Below the pieces are notes generated by a model. It was not told the origin of the DNA. It did no database searches and saw only the letters and a program-made list of their open reading frames with translations. 64,000 bases of DNA. Source: an uncultured Winogradskyella sp. GTDB taxonomy: Bacteria; Bacteroidota; Bacteroidia; Flavobacteriales; Flavobacteriaceae. The stretch lies in NCBI GenBank assembly GCA_913055905.1, contig CAJXLB010000004.1:203326-267325 (forward strand), read 5' to 3'. How positions within the stretch are numbered: position 1 is the first letter of the stretch; each line of letters opens with the position of its first letter. Below are positions 43,903-53,685 of the stretch, piece after piece. The position numbers were made by a program, and so were the translations under genes.

Positions 43903-46900
43903 ATGCATTTTATAAAAAAACAATTGCTCTTTTTTGCGCTTGTTATTTCTTGTGCCACAGCAGCACAAGAGAGTGAGACCTATACCAACGACCTTAGAGA
44001 TTTTCAGAAGGCATTAACGCTTTATAACAACAATCAATTTAAGGCGGCACAGTCTTTATTTGAAACCATAAAAAATAGCGAGGAGGATAGTACTGTTAAG
44101 TCGGAATGCGCGTATTACATCGCCAATTGTGCGGTACGTTTAAACCAGAATAATGCCGATGATTTAATTGAAGAATTCGTAGAGCAGTACCCAACAAGTA
44201 CGAAGCGAAACACAGCTTATTTAGATATAGCAGACTACTATTTTGTAAATTCAAAATATGCTTATGCCCGAAAATGGTATGATAAGGTAGACGAAGTAAG
44301 CATTTCTCGGAACGAAAAAAATAGATTCTATTTTAACTTTGGTTACAGTCTTTATGTTACTGGCAGTGCGCAGCAGGCTGCAAGATATTTAAATAGGGTA
44401 AAAGATACCAAGGCTTACGGTTCGCAAGCCAAATACTATTTGGGTTACATGGCCTATGAAGGGGATGACTACGATACTGCCAATCAATATTTTGATGAGG
44501 TTGGCGCAAATGAAAACTATAAGGAAAAGTTATCATATTACAAGGCCGACTTAAATTTTAAACTTGGAAAATTTGAGGAGGCTATAGAGTTAGCCTTAGA
44601 GCAGTTGCCTAAAAGTAATGAAAGGGAAGTTTCCGAGCTATCCAAGATAATTGGTGAAAGTTACTTTAACCTCGAAAATTACGAAGAGGCGATTCCATAT
44701 TTAAAGGCTTATAAAGGAAAAGCCGGGAAATGGAACAATACGGATTATTATCAATTAGGCTACGCCTATTACAAGCAAAGTGATTTTAAAAGTGCAATCT
44801 CGGAGTTTAATAAGATTATCGATGGAAATAATGCAGTAGCTCAAAATGCCTATTATCATCTGGGAGAGAGCTATATCAATTTAGATAAAAAACAAGAAGC
44901 CTTAAATGCCTTTAGAAATGCATCCCAGATGGACTATGATCTAAACATACAGGAGGATGCTTGGTTAAATTACGCTAAAATAAGTTATGATATCGGTAAT
45001 CCTTATCAAGCTGTTCCGGAGGTTTTATCGGGTTATTTAGATGCCTATCCAGATAGTAAATACAAAGATGAAATAGAAACCTTACTCATTGATTCTTATA
45101 TCACCTCAAAGAATTACAAAGAGGCCTTGGTGCTATTAAAAGGTAAAGGAAGTTTTGAAAACAAATTAGCCTTACAGAAAGTGGCATTTTTAAGAGGGCT
45201 TGAGCTTTATGAAGCCTCTAATTTTAATGAAGCGCTAGAATTATTTAATACCTCGTTGAAAGAGCCAAGAGACCCAATTTTTAAAGCTAAAGCAACCTTT
45301 TGGAAAGCAGAGACGGAATACAATTTATCTAACTTTAATGATGCTTTAATAGGTTTTAAACAGTTTGCTGGTATGGCGGATATAGCTACTTTGCCAGAGT
45401 ATGATAACTTAGACTACAATATAGGTTATACTTATTTTAAGCTAAAGAACTATGGGTCGGCTTCAGAATATTTTGAACGCTTTTTATCCAAAAATTCAGC
45501 GGATAGACTAAGGCGAAACGATGCCTATTTGCGTCTTGCAGATGGCAATTTTGTAAGCAGTAATTACAACGCTGCGATTTCAAATTACGAAAAGGCTGTT
45601 CAGATTAATGAAATAGAATCGGATTACGCATCGTTTCAAATGGCTATGAGCTATGGTTATCTAGGAAACCGTAAGGCCAAGATTGAAAGATTGAGCGATT
45701 TCGTAGCATCCTATCCAGATTCTGGCTTACGAGACGATGCCATGTATGAATTGGCAAATTCTTATGTGAAGGAAAGTGCTACCCAAAAGGCGCTTAACAT
45801 GTACGACCGCCTTAACGCCGAATACAAATCAGGAGCTTTTACCTCTAAGGCACTTTTACGTCAGGGATTGGTTTATTATAATGCTAATGAATATGAAAAG
45901 GCACTCCAAAAATTTAGAACTATAGCAAGTGATTTTCCAGGCACGGGTGAAGCTGCACAAGCTATAGCCACAGCTAGGCTAATTTACATTGATACAGGCA
46001 AGGTAGAAGAATACGCGGCTTGGGTGCGTGGATTGGAGTATGTAGAAGTAACCGATGTCGAGTTGGATAACACCATGTACGCGGCAGCAGAAAAACCGTT
46101 TCTAGATGGAGATACAGATAAAGCTATAAGGCAATTCAATAAATATTTGAATCAGTTTCCAAATGGTATTCATGCTATGAAAGGCCATTTTTATCTGGCA
46201 CAGATGTATTACAACAAGGATTTGTATGAAAATGCAGAGCCTCATTATACTTATGTTGTCAACGCTTCTAAAAGTGAATTTTCTGAGCAAGCACTCCTAA
46301 GGCTATGTGAGATCAAGTTAAATGCCAATAATTGGAACGATGCCTTACCACTTCTTAAACGTTTGGAAGATGAAGCCAATTATCCTCAAAATAAGCTATA
46401 CGCACAATCTAATCTAATGAACGCCTATTACCAGGTTAAGGATTATGCCAATGCCCAAGCCTATGCAGAGATTGTTTTGAGCAATAGTAAACTCGAGAAA
46501 AAGATAAAGAGTGACGCTCAATTGGTTATTGCTAGAGCTGCGATGCAAACAGGAAACGAGTCTAGGGCGAAGAAAGCCTACGAGGAAGTCCAAAAAATCG
46601 CAACTGGAGAAGTAGCGGCAGAAGCCCTTTATTTTAACGCCTATTTTAAAAATAAAGAAGGAAGTTATGAGGCTTCAAATTCCGTTGTTCAAAAATTAGC
46701 GAAGGATTACAGTAGCTATAAATATTTCAGCTCTAAAGGTTTGGTTATAATGGCTAAAAACTTTTATCAATTAGATGATGCTTTTCAGGCTACCTATATT
46801 TTAGAAAGTGTGATTTCCAATTTTCCTGAGTTTGAAGATGTCGTAGAAGACGCACGGCAAGAATTGAGAAAAATAAAATCAGAAGAAGCCAAAACAAATG

Positions 46901-46926
46901 CTTCGGTCGAAACCCAAGACAATTAA
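43903..46926 (+). CDS. Very large TPR-repeat exported protein
   Basis: A 1007-residue protein with an N-terminal signal peptide (MHFIKKQLLFFALVISCATAAQ), followed by about 20 helix pairs with TPR-type motifs (such as SYYKADLNFKLGKFEEAIEL, NAYYHLGESYINLDKKQEAL). Repeats fill almost the whole length. An exported TPR scaffold of this size often belongs to outer-membrane assembly or secretion complexes in Bacteroidota. The next gene encodes an outer-membrane barrel 43 bases later, so both likely act together. I chose this ATG because it gives a good signal peptide and lies after a -7 element. Confidence 0.8.
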   Translation: MHFIKKQLLFFALVISCATAAQESETYTNDLRDFQKALTLYNNNQFKAAQSLFETIKNSEEDSTVKSECAYYIANCAVRLNQNNADDLIEEFVEQYPTSTKRNTAYLDIADYYFVNSKYAYARKWYDKVDEVSISRNEKNRFYFNFGYSLYVTGSAQQAARYLNRVKDTKAYGSQAKYYLGYMAYEGDDYDTANQYFDEVGANENYKEKLSYYKADLNFKLGKFEEAIELALEQLPKSNEREVSELSKIIGESYFNLENYEEAIPYLKAYKGKAGKWNNTDYYQLGYAYYKQSDFKSAISEFNKIIDGNNAVAQNAYYHLGESYINLDKKQEALNAFRNASQMDYDLNIQEDAWLNYAKISYDIGNPYQAVPEVLSGYLDAYPDSKYKDEIETLLIDSYITSKNYKEALVLLKGKGSFENKLALQKVAFLRGLELYEASNFNEALELFNTSLKEPRDPIFKAKATFWKAETEYNLSNFNDALIGFKQFAGMADIATLPEYDNLDYNIGYTYFKLKNYGSASEYFERFLSKNSADRLRRNDAYLRLADGNFVSSNYNAAISNYEKAVQINEIESDYASFQMAMSYGYLGNRKAKIERLSDFVASYPDSGLRDDAMYELANSYVKESATQKALNMYDRLNAEYKSGAFTSKALLRQGLVYYNANEYEKALQKFRTIASDFPGTGEAAQAIATARLIYIDTGKVEEYAAWVRGLEYVEVTDVELDNTMYAAAEKPFLDGDTDKAIRQFNKYLNQFPNGIHAMKGHFYLAQMYYNKDLYENAEPHYTYVVNASKSEFSEQALLRLCEIKLNANNWNDALPLLKRLEDEANYPQNKLYAQSNLMNAYYQVKDYANAQAYAEIVLSNSKLEKKIKSDAQLVIARAAMQTGNESRAKKAYEEVQKIATGEVAAEALYFNAYFKNKEGSYEASNSVVQKLAKDYSSYKYFSSKGLVIMAKNFYQLDDAFQATYILESVISNFPEFEDVVEDARQELRKIKSEEAKTNASVETQDN

Positions 46927-46969
46927 AATTGATGGGTTGTTATCAATCGAAAAAATCAAGATACTTACA

Positions 46970-48694
46970 ATGAAAATTAAGTTTTTAATAATTAACTGTC
47001 TTTTACTGCTGTCAGCTTTTGGTTTTGCCCAAGAACGCTCTAAGGATACAATAGACAATCAAGTTGTTAATGTGGTAAAGCCATACACACCCACAGTATC
47101 AGATGCCTTCAAAATAAAGGATACACCACGTCTTGCAGATTCTAGTATTATAAAGAAGAAGGACGTTAAGTACAATATTTTTTCAATTCCTGTAGCCTCC
47201 ACATTCACTCCAGCTAAGGGTAAGGCTGCTACCGTAGAAAAAGCGAAGCCAATGAAGCTCTATGATAATTACGCCTCTTTGGGTTTTGGCTCCTATACTA
47301 CGGTTTTAGGTGAGGTTTATTTAAATCACGAACTTAGCAATACCGAAAATGTAGGCGGCTATTTTAGTCATCGTTCCTCTCAGGGTGGTATTGACAACTT
47401 GTTACTGGACGATGATTTTTCAAACACAGGTATCAATGCTTACTACTCGCAAAAATTAAGAGACCTATCTTGGAAAGTGGATGCTGGTTTTAATCTACAG
47501 GCGTATAATTGGTATGGGCTGCCGCAGAATTTTTTCGGCCCAACTGAAGCCAATACTATTGACCCAGGCCACTCATTTAATGAGTTCTATGTTGGTGGCG
47601 ATTTAAGCTTTGATGATTATTTTATTGAGGGTGGCAATGTCTTATTCAGACGATTTGCAGACAATCAAGGGTCAGCAGAAAATAGATTTGTCCTAAAAAC
47701 TGCATTTGATATTCCCATTAGTGATGAGCTCATCAACACTAAGGTTTACTTAGATTATATAGGGGGAAGTTTTGATATGGCATATGACTCTAATATTGGC
47801 ATTGATTATGGCAATGTTACCTTTGGTTTGGCGCCAACCTACCAATTAAAACAAGATGACTTAACGGTTGATTTAGGGATAGAACTCGTTTATTTAAACG
47901 ACACAGAATTTGATGATAACAAATTCTTTATTTATCCTAATATTGAAGCAACATATAGGCTAGTGAGTGATGTTGTTATAGCTTATGGCGGAATCAAAGG
48001 AGGTCTTATTCAAAACTCATATCATGATTTGGCCAACCAAAATCCATTTGTTTCCCCAACGCTTTTTATTGCTCCAACTAATCAGCAATACAATGGATTT
48101 TTGGGATTGAAGGGTAAATTATCCAATAATGTAAGCTATAATATCAAAGGGAATTATTTTGCTGAAGAAAATAAGGTCCTATTTAGAGCCAACGAAGCTC
48201 AGACGTTTGCCACTAGAGACTATCAATTTGGTAATTCTTTTGGTGTTGTATACGATGATGTAACGACCTTGTCCATTGAAGGAGAACTGAATTTTGACGT
48301 CAATAGAAACGTTAGTTTGGGAATAAAAGGGGCTTATTTTAATTATACCGTGGATAACGAAGCTGAGGCTTGGAACTTACCTGACATTACAGGTTCGATT
48401 TTTGCAGATGCGCAACTATCGGAACAATGGTACGCGGGTGCCACGGCATTCTTTGTGGGAGAGCGTAAGGATAGAGAGCAGTTGGTTGGAACATTGGTGC
48501 CTTCTCCTTCAAATATTATTACTTTAGATAGCTATTTAGATGTAAATATGCATTTAGGTTACAGGATAAACGATCAATTCTCTGTTTTTGCAAAAGGAAA
48601 TAATTTGCTAAACCAAGATTATCAAAGGTACCTTAACTTTCCTGTTCAGGGAATCCAGGTTTTGGCTGGTGCTACCTACCAATTTGATTTTTAA
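46970..48694 (+). CDS. Predicted outer-membrane beta-barrel protein
   Basis: A 574-residue protein with signal peptide (MKIKFLIINCLLLLSAFGFAQ) and then a periplasmic region of about 70 residues rich in Pro/Lys. From about residue 95 on it consists of alternating strands typical of TonB-dependent receptor barrels (for example NYASLGFGSYTTVLGEVYLNH), ending in a C-terminal aromatic residue (QFDF). A plug domain is not evident, so it may be a barrel without TonB-type transport. It follows the TPR gene and could be its outer-membrane partner. Confidence 0.75.
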   Translation: MKIKFLIINCLLLLSAFGFAQERSKDTIDNQVVNVVKPYTPTVSDAFKIKDTPRLADSSIIKKKDVKYNIFSIPVASTFTPAKGKAATVEKAKPMKLYDNYASLGFGSYTTVLGEVYLNHELSNTENVGGYFSHRSSQGGIDNLLLDDDFSNTGINAYYSQKLRDLSWKVDAGFNLQAYNWYGLPQNFFGPTEANTIDPGHSFNEFYVGGDLSFDDYFIEGGNVLFRRFADNQGSAENRFVLKTAFDIPISDELINTKVYLDYIGGSFDMAYDSNIGIDYGNVTFGLAPTYQLKQDDLTVDLGIELVYLNDTEFDDNKFFIYPNIEATYRLVSDVVIAYGGIKGGLIQNSYHDLANQNPFVSPTLFIAPTNQQYNGFLGLKGKLSNNVSYNIKGNYFAEENKVLFRANEAQTFATRDYQFGNSFGVVYDDVTTLSIEGELNFDVNRNVSLGIKGAYFNYTVDNEAEAWNLPDITGSIFADAQLSEQWYAGATAFFVGERKDREQLVGTLVPSPSNIITLDSYLDVNMHLGYRINDQFSVFAKGNNLLNQDYQRYLNFPVQGIQVLAGATYQFDF

Positions 48695-48708
48695 TACATT
48701 CAGAACTT

Positions 48709-49201
48709 ATGGGTTTTATTCACAAACGTAGCTTAATTGGAATTTTTAAGGTCGCTCCACTATTATTGTGCTTAAATGTTTGCGTCCAAATCAACGCACA
48801 GAACACTAATCCTAAATATGATGAAGTCTTAGCAAAAAAATTAGGTGCTGATGATTATGGTATGAGGTACTATGTTTTGGTCATTCTTAAAACCGGACCA
48901 AACGTTTCAGAAGACAAAGCAGCTAGGCAACAGGCCTTTCTGGGCCATATGTCTAATATGAAAACCATGGTAAAAAACAATCAATTGGTCGTGGCTGGAC
49001 CTTTTGAACAAAATGATGAAGAATACAGAGGGCTTTTTTATTTTAAATGTCAAAACAAAGGAAGAAGCAAAGGAAATCCTTGACACTGATCCTGCTATAA
49101 AGGCCAAATATTTAGAGCCAGAACTTTATATGTGGTATGGATCTGCGGCTTTATCTCAATATCTTGAAGCTTCCGATAAAATATGGAAGATTGGTTATTA
49201 G
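48709..49201 (+). pseudogene. YciI-like exported protein, frameshifted
   Basis: Two frames together give one YciI-like domain after a signal peptide (LLLCLNVCVQINAQ). The first frame (48709-49083) ends in a nonsense tail after EEYRG; the second (to 49201) continues ILNVKTKEEAKEILDTDPAI. The switch lies at a run of six Ts (49034-49039); with five Ts the join would read YRGLFILNVKTKEEA, the expected family sequence. The natural form is about 163 residues. It could be a real frameshift mutation, a sequencing error, or slippage-corrected expression. It ends three bases from a converging methyltransferase gene. Confidence 0.8.
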
Positions 49202-49203
49202 CT

Positions 49204-49902
49204 TCACAGACGTGTTAATCTGGCTAAATAATCAAAATGTGGTCCTTCGCTAATTTTTTCACAAGATAAGCCAACGGTTTTGCATTGTTCGCATAAGGTG
49301 TCAAAATCCAAATAAAGCCATTTCATGGCTTCTGTATACCCTTTATAAGATATAAAATAGTCGAGTTCACCGTAATAATTGGCCAATATGTTTAACCAAT
49401 AACCGCCATCGTCATCCTCGTACATGTATTTTATATCCGACGAATCAATTAAAATTTGCCCCTTTGGGTGTAAAAGAGATTTTAAATGTCTCAAATAGTT
49501 TGGTGTTGATCTAAGGGTTTCAAAAATTCCAGTACCATTCATTAATAATAGAATAGTATCGTAGGTGTTGTTTTCGTCCAATAGACTTTTGTTTATGGCG
49601 TTTTTAACGCCGCGCTCTTCTGCCACTTTGATGGCACCTTGGGAAGTATCGACTGCTGTTACCCGAAACCCTTTTTCTTGTAGCCAGAGGGCATGGTTTC
49701 CAGCGCCACAACCGACGTCCAAAATATTCCCTTTACAAAGCTCTAAGGCTTTTTGTTCGAGTTTTGGCATTTCGGTATAACCTCTAAACAAATAAGGTAA
49801 CGGTAAGGTGTCTTTATCAGAAATGTTGGTCTCTGTGACAATATCTTCGGTATAGTTACCATTGTGGTAATCTAAAAGGGCTTTTCCAAAAAGGTCTTTC
49901 AT
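49204..49902 (-). CDS. Class I SAM-dependent methyltransferase
   Basis: A 232-residue protein with motif I NILDVGCGAGNHALWL at about 58-73 and the acidic VTAVDTSQGAI near 80-90. The N-terminal 50 residues (DYHNGNYTEDIVTETNISD) precede the fold. Motif IV lies at DTILLLMNGTGIFE. Target not known. A convergent frameshifted gene ends three bases away; the divergent YkgJ-type gene starts 60 bases upstream. Confidence 0.85.
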   Translation of the reverse strand: MKDLFGKALLDYHNGNYTEDIVTETNISDKDTLPLPYLFRGYTEMPKLEQKALELCKGNILDVGCGAGNHALWLQEKGFRVTAVDTSQGAIKVAEERGVKNAINKSLLDENNTYDTILLLMNGTGIFETLRSTPNYLRHLKSLLHPKGQILIDSSDIKYMYEDDDGGYWLNILANYYGELDYFISYKGYTEAMKWLYLDFDTLCEQCKTVGLSCEKISEGPHFDYLARLTRL

Positions 49903-49961
49903 AGACTTAAATAAAACCTAAAGGTACAACAGTAATTCTAACAACTTTGTATTTTTACTAT

Positions 49962-50456
49962 ATGCAAGATGTAATTAATAATTTACCCAACAGGGCAAAC
50001 ATAAAGTACAAGGAAAATAAGGCTTACTTTGCCAAATTGCGTAAAAAGCCACCCAAGCAGTTAGATTATTTGATGCAGGATTTGCACAATGAGGAGTTTG
50101 AGAAAACAGATTGTCTCAAATGTGCTAATTGTTGTAAAACCACGGGCCCTTTGTTCACCGATAAAGATATACAGCGCATTGCGAAGCACTTTAAAATGAA
50201 AGCGCAAGAATTTGTAACAGCGTATCTAAGAATAGACGAGGATAACGACTATGTGCTACAATCCTTACCTTGCCCATTTTTGGGCGCCGATAACTATTGT
50301 ATTATATATGAGGTGCGTCCTAAGGCCTGTAGAGAATTTCCTCATACAGATAGAAAGAAATTTCATCAAATCTCAAATCTGACCTTAAAAAATGTAGCCA
50401 TTTGTCCTGCTGCATATAATATCGTTGAGAATATGAAAAACCGTTTGCCGCTGTAA
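49962..50456 (+). CDS. YkgJ-type cysteine cluster (zinc/iron) protein
   Basis: A 164-residue protein of the YkgJ/UPF0153 family. Its conserved cysteines are in CLKCANCCKTTGPLF (about 53-67), CPFLGADNYCIIYEVRPKAC near 105-124 and a last one near ICPAAYN. The cluster probably binds a metal, perhaps an Fe-S centre or zinc; a redox or metal role is inferred. I start at the ATG giving MQDVINNLPN; an ATG five codons earlier adds a poor sequence. Confidence 0.82.
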   Translation: MQDVINNLPNRANIKYKENKAYFAKLRKKPPKQLDYLMQDLHNEEFEKTDCLKCANCCKTTGPLFTDKDIQRIAKHFKMKAQEFVTAYLRIDEDNDYVLQSLPCPFLGADNYCIIYEVRPKACREFPHTDRKKFHQISNLTLKNVAICPAAYNIVENMKNRLPL

Positions 50457-50484
50457 GGAGATAAAAAAAATATTTATTGAAGGG

Positions 50485-51402
50485 ATGAAATTAAAAACAC
50501 AAATGAAAATAAGTTACCTCGTTTTTTCTGTACTAATGGTCATGGCAGAATGTTCTTTTGCGCAGCAGTGGATGCGTTCGCTATCAGTGGCACAAGATCT
50601 GGCCATGGTACAAAATAAAATGGTACTTATGGTATGGGAGGATACCACAACATATCCTTATCCAGTACTTGTTGAAGATGAGAAAGGACGTAAAATTTTA
50701 GTAAGGAACCTTTTTACGGACGAATATATAAGCCCTATTATATGGGATTATTTTGTTCCGGTTATCGTAAGTGAGGATAAATACGAAGAACTTTACCTTC
50801 AGATAAAAGGAAAACGCAATCAAACCTATATTGATAAGTTCAATGACGATAGTATAAAAATTATGGATGTTAATGGTCATATTTTAAATATAGAACCATC
50901 GTATGAAATGTATGAAAACATAACAAAGATCATTGAAAAATACGCGCTGCACACAGAATATCTGGAATCAGAATTAAGGAATTATCATGACAAGAAAGAT
51001 GTGTATTCTGGTTATTTCTTGGCTTCGAAATATCTAGATTTTGCCATGTACATAAATGCAAAAGTAAGGCCAGAGGTAATCGATTTGGCGGAGACTTACA
51101 TTAATGATACAGCGTTGCTACTCGAAAACTCAGTTATTAGCGATAAAAGTTCGGTTGAGCAAAGACTCGAGCTTTTAGCTGCAAAACGGGACTTAATCGC
51201 CGAGCGGCCTAGATCGGCCATTCGCAAACTAAAACGAGTAGAGCGTGATGGTATTGATGAGACTAATTTATCCTTGGCTTCCTTTTTGTTCTACACGGCA
51301 AATGCGTGCTTGGGAAGATTGGAAGAGGCCAACGAATGGAAATCTAACATTTCTTCACTAAATTTGAAACAGGCTCAAAAAATTATTAATCTAAATAAGT
51401 GA
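50485..51402 (+). CDS. Exported thioredoxin-fold-like protein
   Basis: A 305-residue protein with a signal peptide (YLVFSVLMVMAECSFA). The next part (WMRSLSVAQDLAMVQNKMVL, VWEDTT, then FVPVIVSEDKYEE and IKIMDVNGHIL) follows the outline of DUF255/thioredoxin-like domains, but there is no CXXC, so it is not a disulfide enzyme of the usual type. A helical C-terminus follows. The stop overlaps the GTG start of the next gene, so it is part of a three-gene operon. Confidence 0.6.
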   Translation: MKLKTQMKISYLVFSVLMVMAECSFAQQWMRSLSVAQDLAMVQNKMVLMVWEDTTTYPYPVLVEDEKGRKILVRNLFTDEYISPIIWDYFVPVIVSEDKYEELYLQIKGKRNQTYIDKFNDDSIKIMDVNGHILNIEPSYEMYENITKIIEKYALHTEYLESELRNYHDKKDVYSGYFLASKYLDFAMYINAKVRPEVIDLAETYINDTALLLENSVISDKSSVEQRLELLAAKRDLIAERPRSAIRKLKRVERDGIDETNLSLASFLFYTANACLGRLEEANEWKSNISSLNLKQAQKIINLNK

Positions 51403-52250
51403 CGGTTTTGGAGACAATTATCAATTACTTTGAAACGATTCCATCTTCACACAGAAGCTTAATTCTAGTTGGAGGTTTGACTTTTTTTTGGTTGCTAGAA
51501 AGTGGTCTGCCACTTTTTAGATTTAAGTATAAAAAATGGCAACATGCCATACCTAATTTGTTCTTCACCTTAACTACGGTAATAATAAACTTTGGTCTCG
51601 CATGGATGCTTTTAGGTACGGCTGATTGGGTCAAAGCCAACGATTTTGGTATTATAAATTGGCTTCCAGAAATGCCGCTATGGTTGTATGCCTTGTTAGG
51701 AGTACTTTTACTCGATTTCTTTGGCGCATATTTGGCACATTTTGTAGAACATAAGGTCAAACCGTTATGGATGGTTCATTTGGTACACCATACCGACCAC
51801 AAGGTAGATACAACTACTGCCAACAGACATCACCCTATAGAAAGTGTTATCCGTTTTGCTTTTACCTTGTTTGGAGTGTTCATTGTAGGAACACCTATAG
51901 CTCTGGTTTTTTTATATCAGTCTTTGTCACTAATATTCTCACAGTTTACTCACGCTAATCTCAAAATTTCCAAAAAGCTGGATAAAGCGCTTAGTTATGT
52001 TATTGTGTCTCCAGATATGCATAAAACGCATCATCATTACAGGCTTCCCTATACAGACTCTAATTACGGTAACATATTTAGTATTTGGGATCGCCTGTTG
52101 GGTACATACATGTACATGGATCGGGAAAAGTTGGTCTATGGCGTGGATGTTTTTCCCGATGAAAAAAAGAATAGTCATATAGGCGAACTATTAAAACAGC
52201 CCTTTCAGAAATATGAAAAACCAACGCTTTCAGCAGAGTCTGAAATCTAA
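51399..52250 (+). CDS. Sterol desaturase/fatty acid hydroxylase family protein
   Basis: Membrane di-iron oxygenase of 283 residues with about four to five membrane segments. The histidine boxes HFVEH near 113-117, HLVHHTDHKVD near 126-136 and HKTHHHYRLP near 206-215 are in the expected order. It starts at GTG overlapping the stop of the thioredoxin-like gene, and its end overlaps the start of the GDPD gene by 38 bases. The substrate is probably a lipid. Confidence 0.85.
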   Translation: MTVLETIINYFETIPSSHRSLILVGGLTFFWLLESGLPLFRFKYKKWQHAIPNLFFTLTTVIINFGLAWMLLGTADWVKANDFGIINWLPEMPLWLYALLGVLLLDFFGAYLAHFVEHKVKPLWMVHLVHHTDHKVDTTTANRHHPIESVIRFAFTLFGVFIVGTPIALVFLYQSLSLIFSQFTHANLKISKKLDKALSYVIVSPDMHKTHHHYRLPYTDSNYGNIFSIWDRLLGTYMYMDREKLVYGVDVFPDEKKNSHIGELLKQPFQKYEKPTLSAESEI

Positions 52251-53106
52251 AACATTTGGTCTTCTTATACTATTGGCCATGGCTTGTGCTTCAGAAAAAA
52301 CAATAGATGTGCAGGGGCACAGAGGGTGCAGGGGTCTAATGCCAGAAAATAGTTTACCTGCCTTTCAAAAAGCTATTGATTTAGGTGTTAACACCTTAGA
52401 GTTGGATATTGTCATTTCCAAGGATAACAAGGTCGTAGTATCTCATGAGCCTTTTATGAGCCGTAAGATTTGTTATAATCCCAATGGTGATGAGATTTCA
52501 GAGGCAATGGATATGGCTTATAATCTTTATGAGATGACTCATGAAGAAATCAAAACATTCGATTGTGGAAGTAAGTTTCATTCCGGCTATCCCAATCAAA
52601 CCAAGATTACGGTATACAAACCCTTGCTTCGAGAGGTTTTTGATTTGGTGAAACAAAATGACGCAAACGTAAATTTTAATATTGAAATTAAATCGAATCC
52701 CAAGTATTATGGCATATACACACCGGAGCCTGAAACTTATGTAGCATTGGTGCTTCAAGAAATTGAGACCCATGGGATGATGCAGCGTTCAACCCTACAG
52801 TCATTTGACCTCAATATTTTAGAAGAAATAAGGAAACAATCAACAGAAATAACGGTTGCTCTGTTGGTTGATGACAATGAGACCATAGATGGTAAGCTCA
52901 GCCAACTCAGCTATAGCCCGCAGATTGTTAGCCCTTATTACAAACTGCTAACTCAAGAGCGGATAAAGGAATTGCAAGCGGAAGGTTTTTCTGTTATTCC
53001 ATGGACAATCAATACCAAGAAGGACATGCGGAAGTTTATCGATTGGAAGGTTAACGGAATTATAACCGACTATCCAAATCGCTTACTGGGCTTGTTGAAG
53101 CGGTAG
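52213..53106 (+). CDS. Glycerophosphodiester phosphodiesterase lipoprotein
   Basis: A 297-residue GDPD family enzyme that hydrolyses deacylated phospholipid head groups. A lipobox (LLAMAC, Cys25) follows the signal peptide. The catalytic GHRGCRGLMPENSLPAFQKA has the HR and ENS elements, with LELDIVISKDNKVVVSHEP holding the metal acids and second histidine. It ends with IPWTINTKKDMRKFIDW and GIITDYPNRL. It is the last gene of the operon with the thioredoxin-like and hydroxylase genes. Confidence 0.92.
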   Translation: MKNQRFQQSLKSKTFGLLILLAMACASEKTIDVQGHRGCRGLMPENSLPAFQKAIDLGVNTLELDIVISKDNKVVVSHEPFMSRKICYNPNGDEISEAMDMAYNLYEMTHEEIKTFDCGSKFHSGYPNQTKITVYKPLLREVFDLVKQNDANVNFNIEIKSNPKYYGIYTPEPETYVALVLQEIETHGMMQRSTLQSFDLNILEEIRKQSTEITVALLVDDNETIDGKLSQLSYSPQIVSPYYKLLTQERIKELQAEGFSVIPWTINTKKDMRKFIDWKVNGIITDYPNRLLGLLKR

Positions 53107-53262
53107 TTATTAACACACTTATTAACAATTCAGGCAGTTCTTCTATTTTTTTTGCATTTCAAAGGAATAATTATTTCGCAAAGAATATTACCGCTAAGTT
53201 TAAATCGGGATTGATTAATTACTGTTGAGTACAAACATTATGTTTAACTTAATAGTATACTT

Positions 53263-53685
53263 TTGAAAAACTTTATTCGCATCTGCTTACTAGTAGTGCT
53301 CATTTTCCTCCTTAGCTTCTCTCTTAAGGCGCAGTCCTACTTGGCCAAGCTCGAAAAAAATAAGAATGTGGATGCTAAAGAACTCATTCACTATCTTAAC
53401 GAAACACGCGATACGCTTATTTTAGAAAGCCATAAAAAAATCAATTACTTATATACCATAAATAAAAATTACGGAAGGGAATATGACCTGTACGTAAATG
53501 CCAATTCTTATAAGCTACCTTTAAGAAAATTGTCTAAGGGCAAACACGTTATGGTGGCTGTGCAGTCTCCTAAGCGTATAGTTTTTGTTGTTCATATCTT
53601 GCAAGATTTGGAGCAAGAGGAAAGTTTGGTACAAAATACTTCTGAACCGTCAGGGCCCAAACCAAACATTAGTAATAACGATTAA
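53263..53685 (+). CDS. Exported hypothetical protein
   Basis: A 140-residue protein with a signal peptide (CLLVVLIFLLSFSLKAQ), then a mixed helix/strand region of about 85 residues and a Pro/Ser-rich tail. It starts at TTG; no other good start is near. No family is recognised. Its stop overlaps the end of the converging NamZ gene by four bases. Confidence 0.65.
   Translation: MKNFIRICLLVVLIFLLSFSLKAQSYLAKLEKNKNVDAKELIHYLNETRDTLILESHKKINYLYTINKNYGREYDLYVNANSYKLPLRKLSKGKHVMVAVQSPKRIVFVVHILQDLEQEESLVQNTSEPSGPKPNISNND

Noticed and set aside
46898-46969. Longer N-terminus for the outer-membrane barrel protein
   Set aside because: It overlaps the end of the TPR gene and buries the signal peptide; the ATG at 46970 gives a standard one.
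49030-49045. Programmed ribosomal frameshift site in the YciI-like gene
   Set aside because: The family normally has one frame and no stimulatory structure was seen; a mutation, error or transcript slippage at T6 is simpler.
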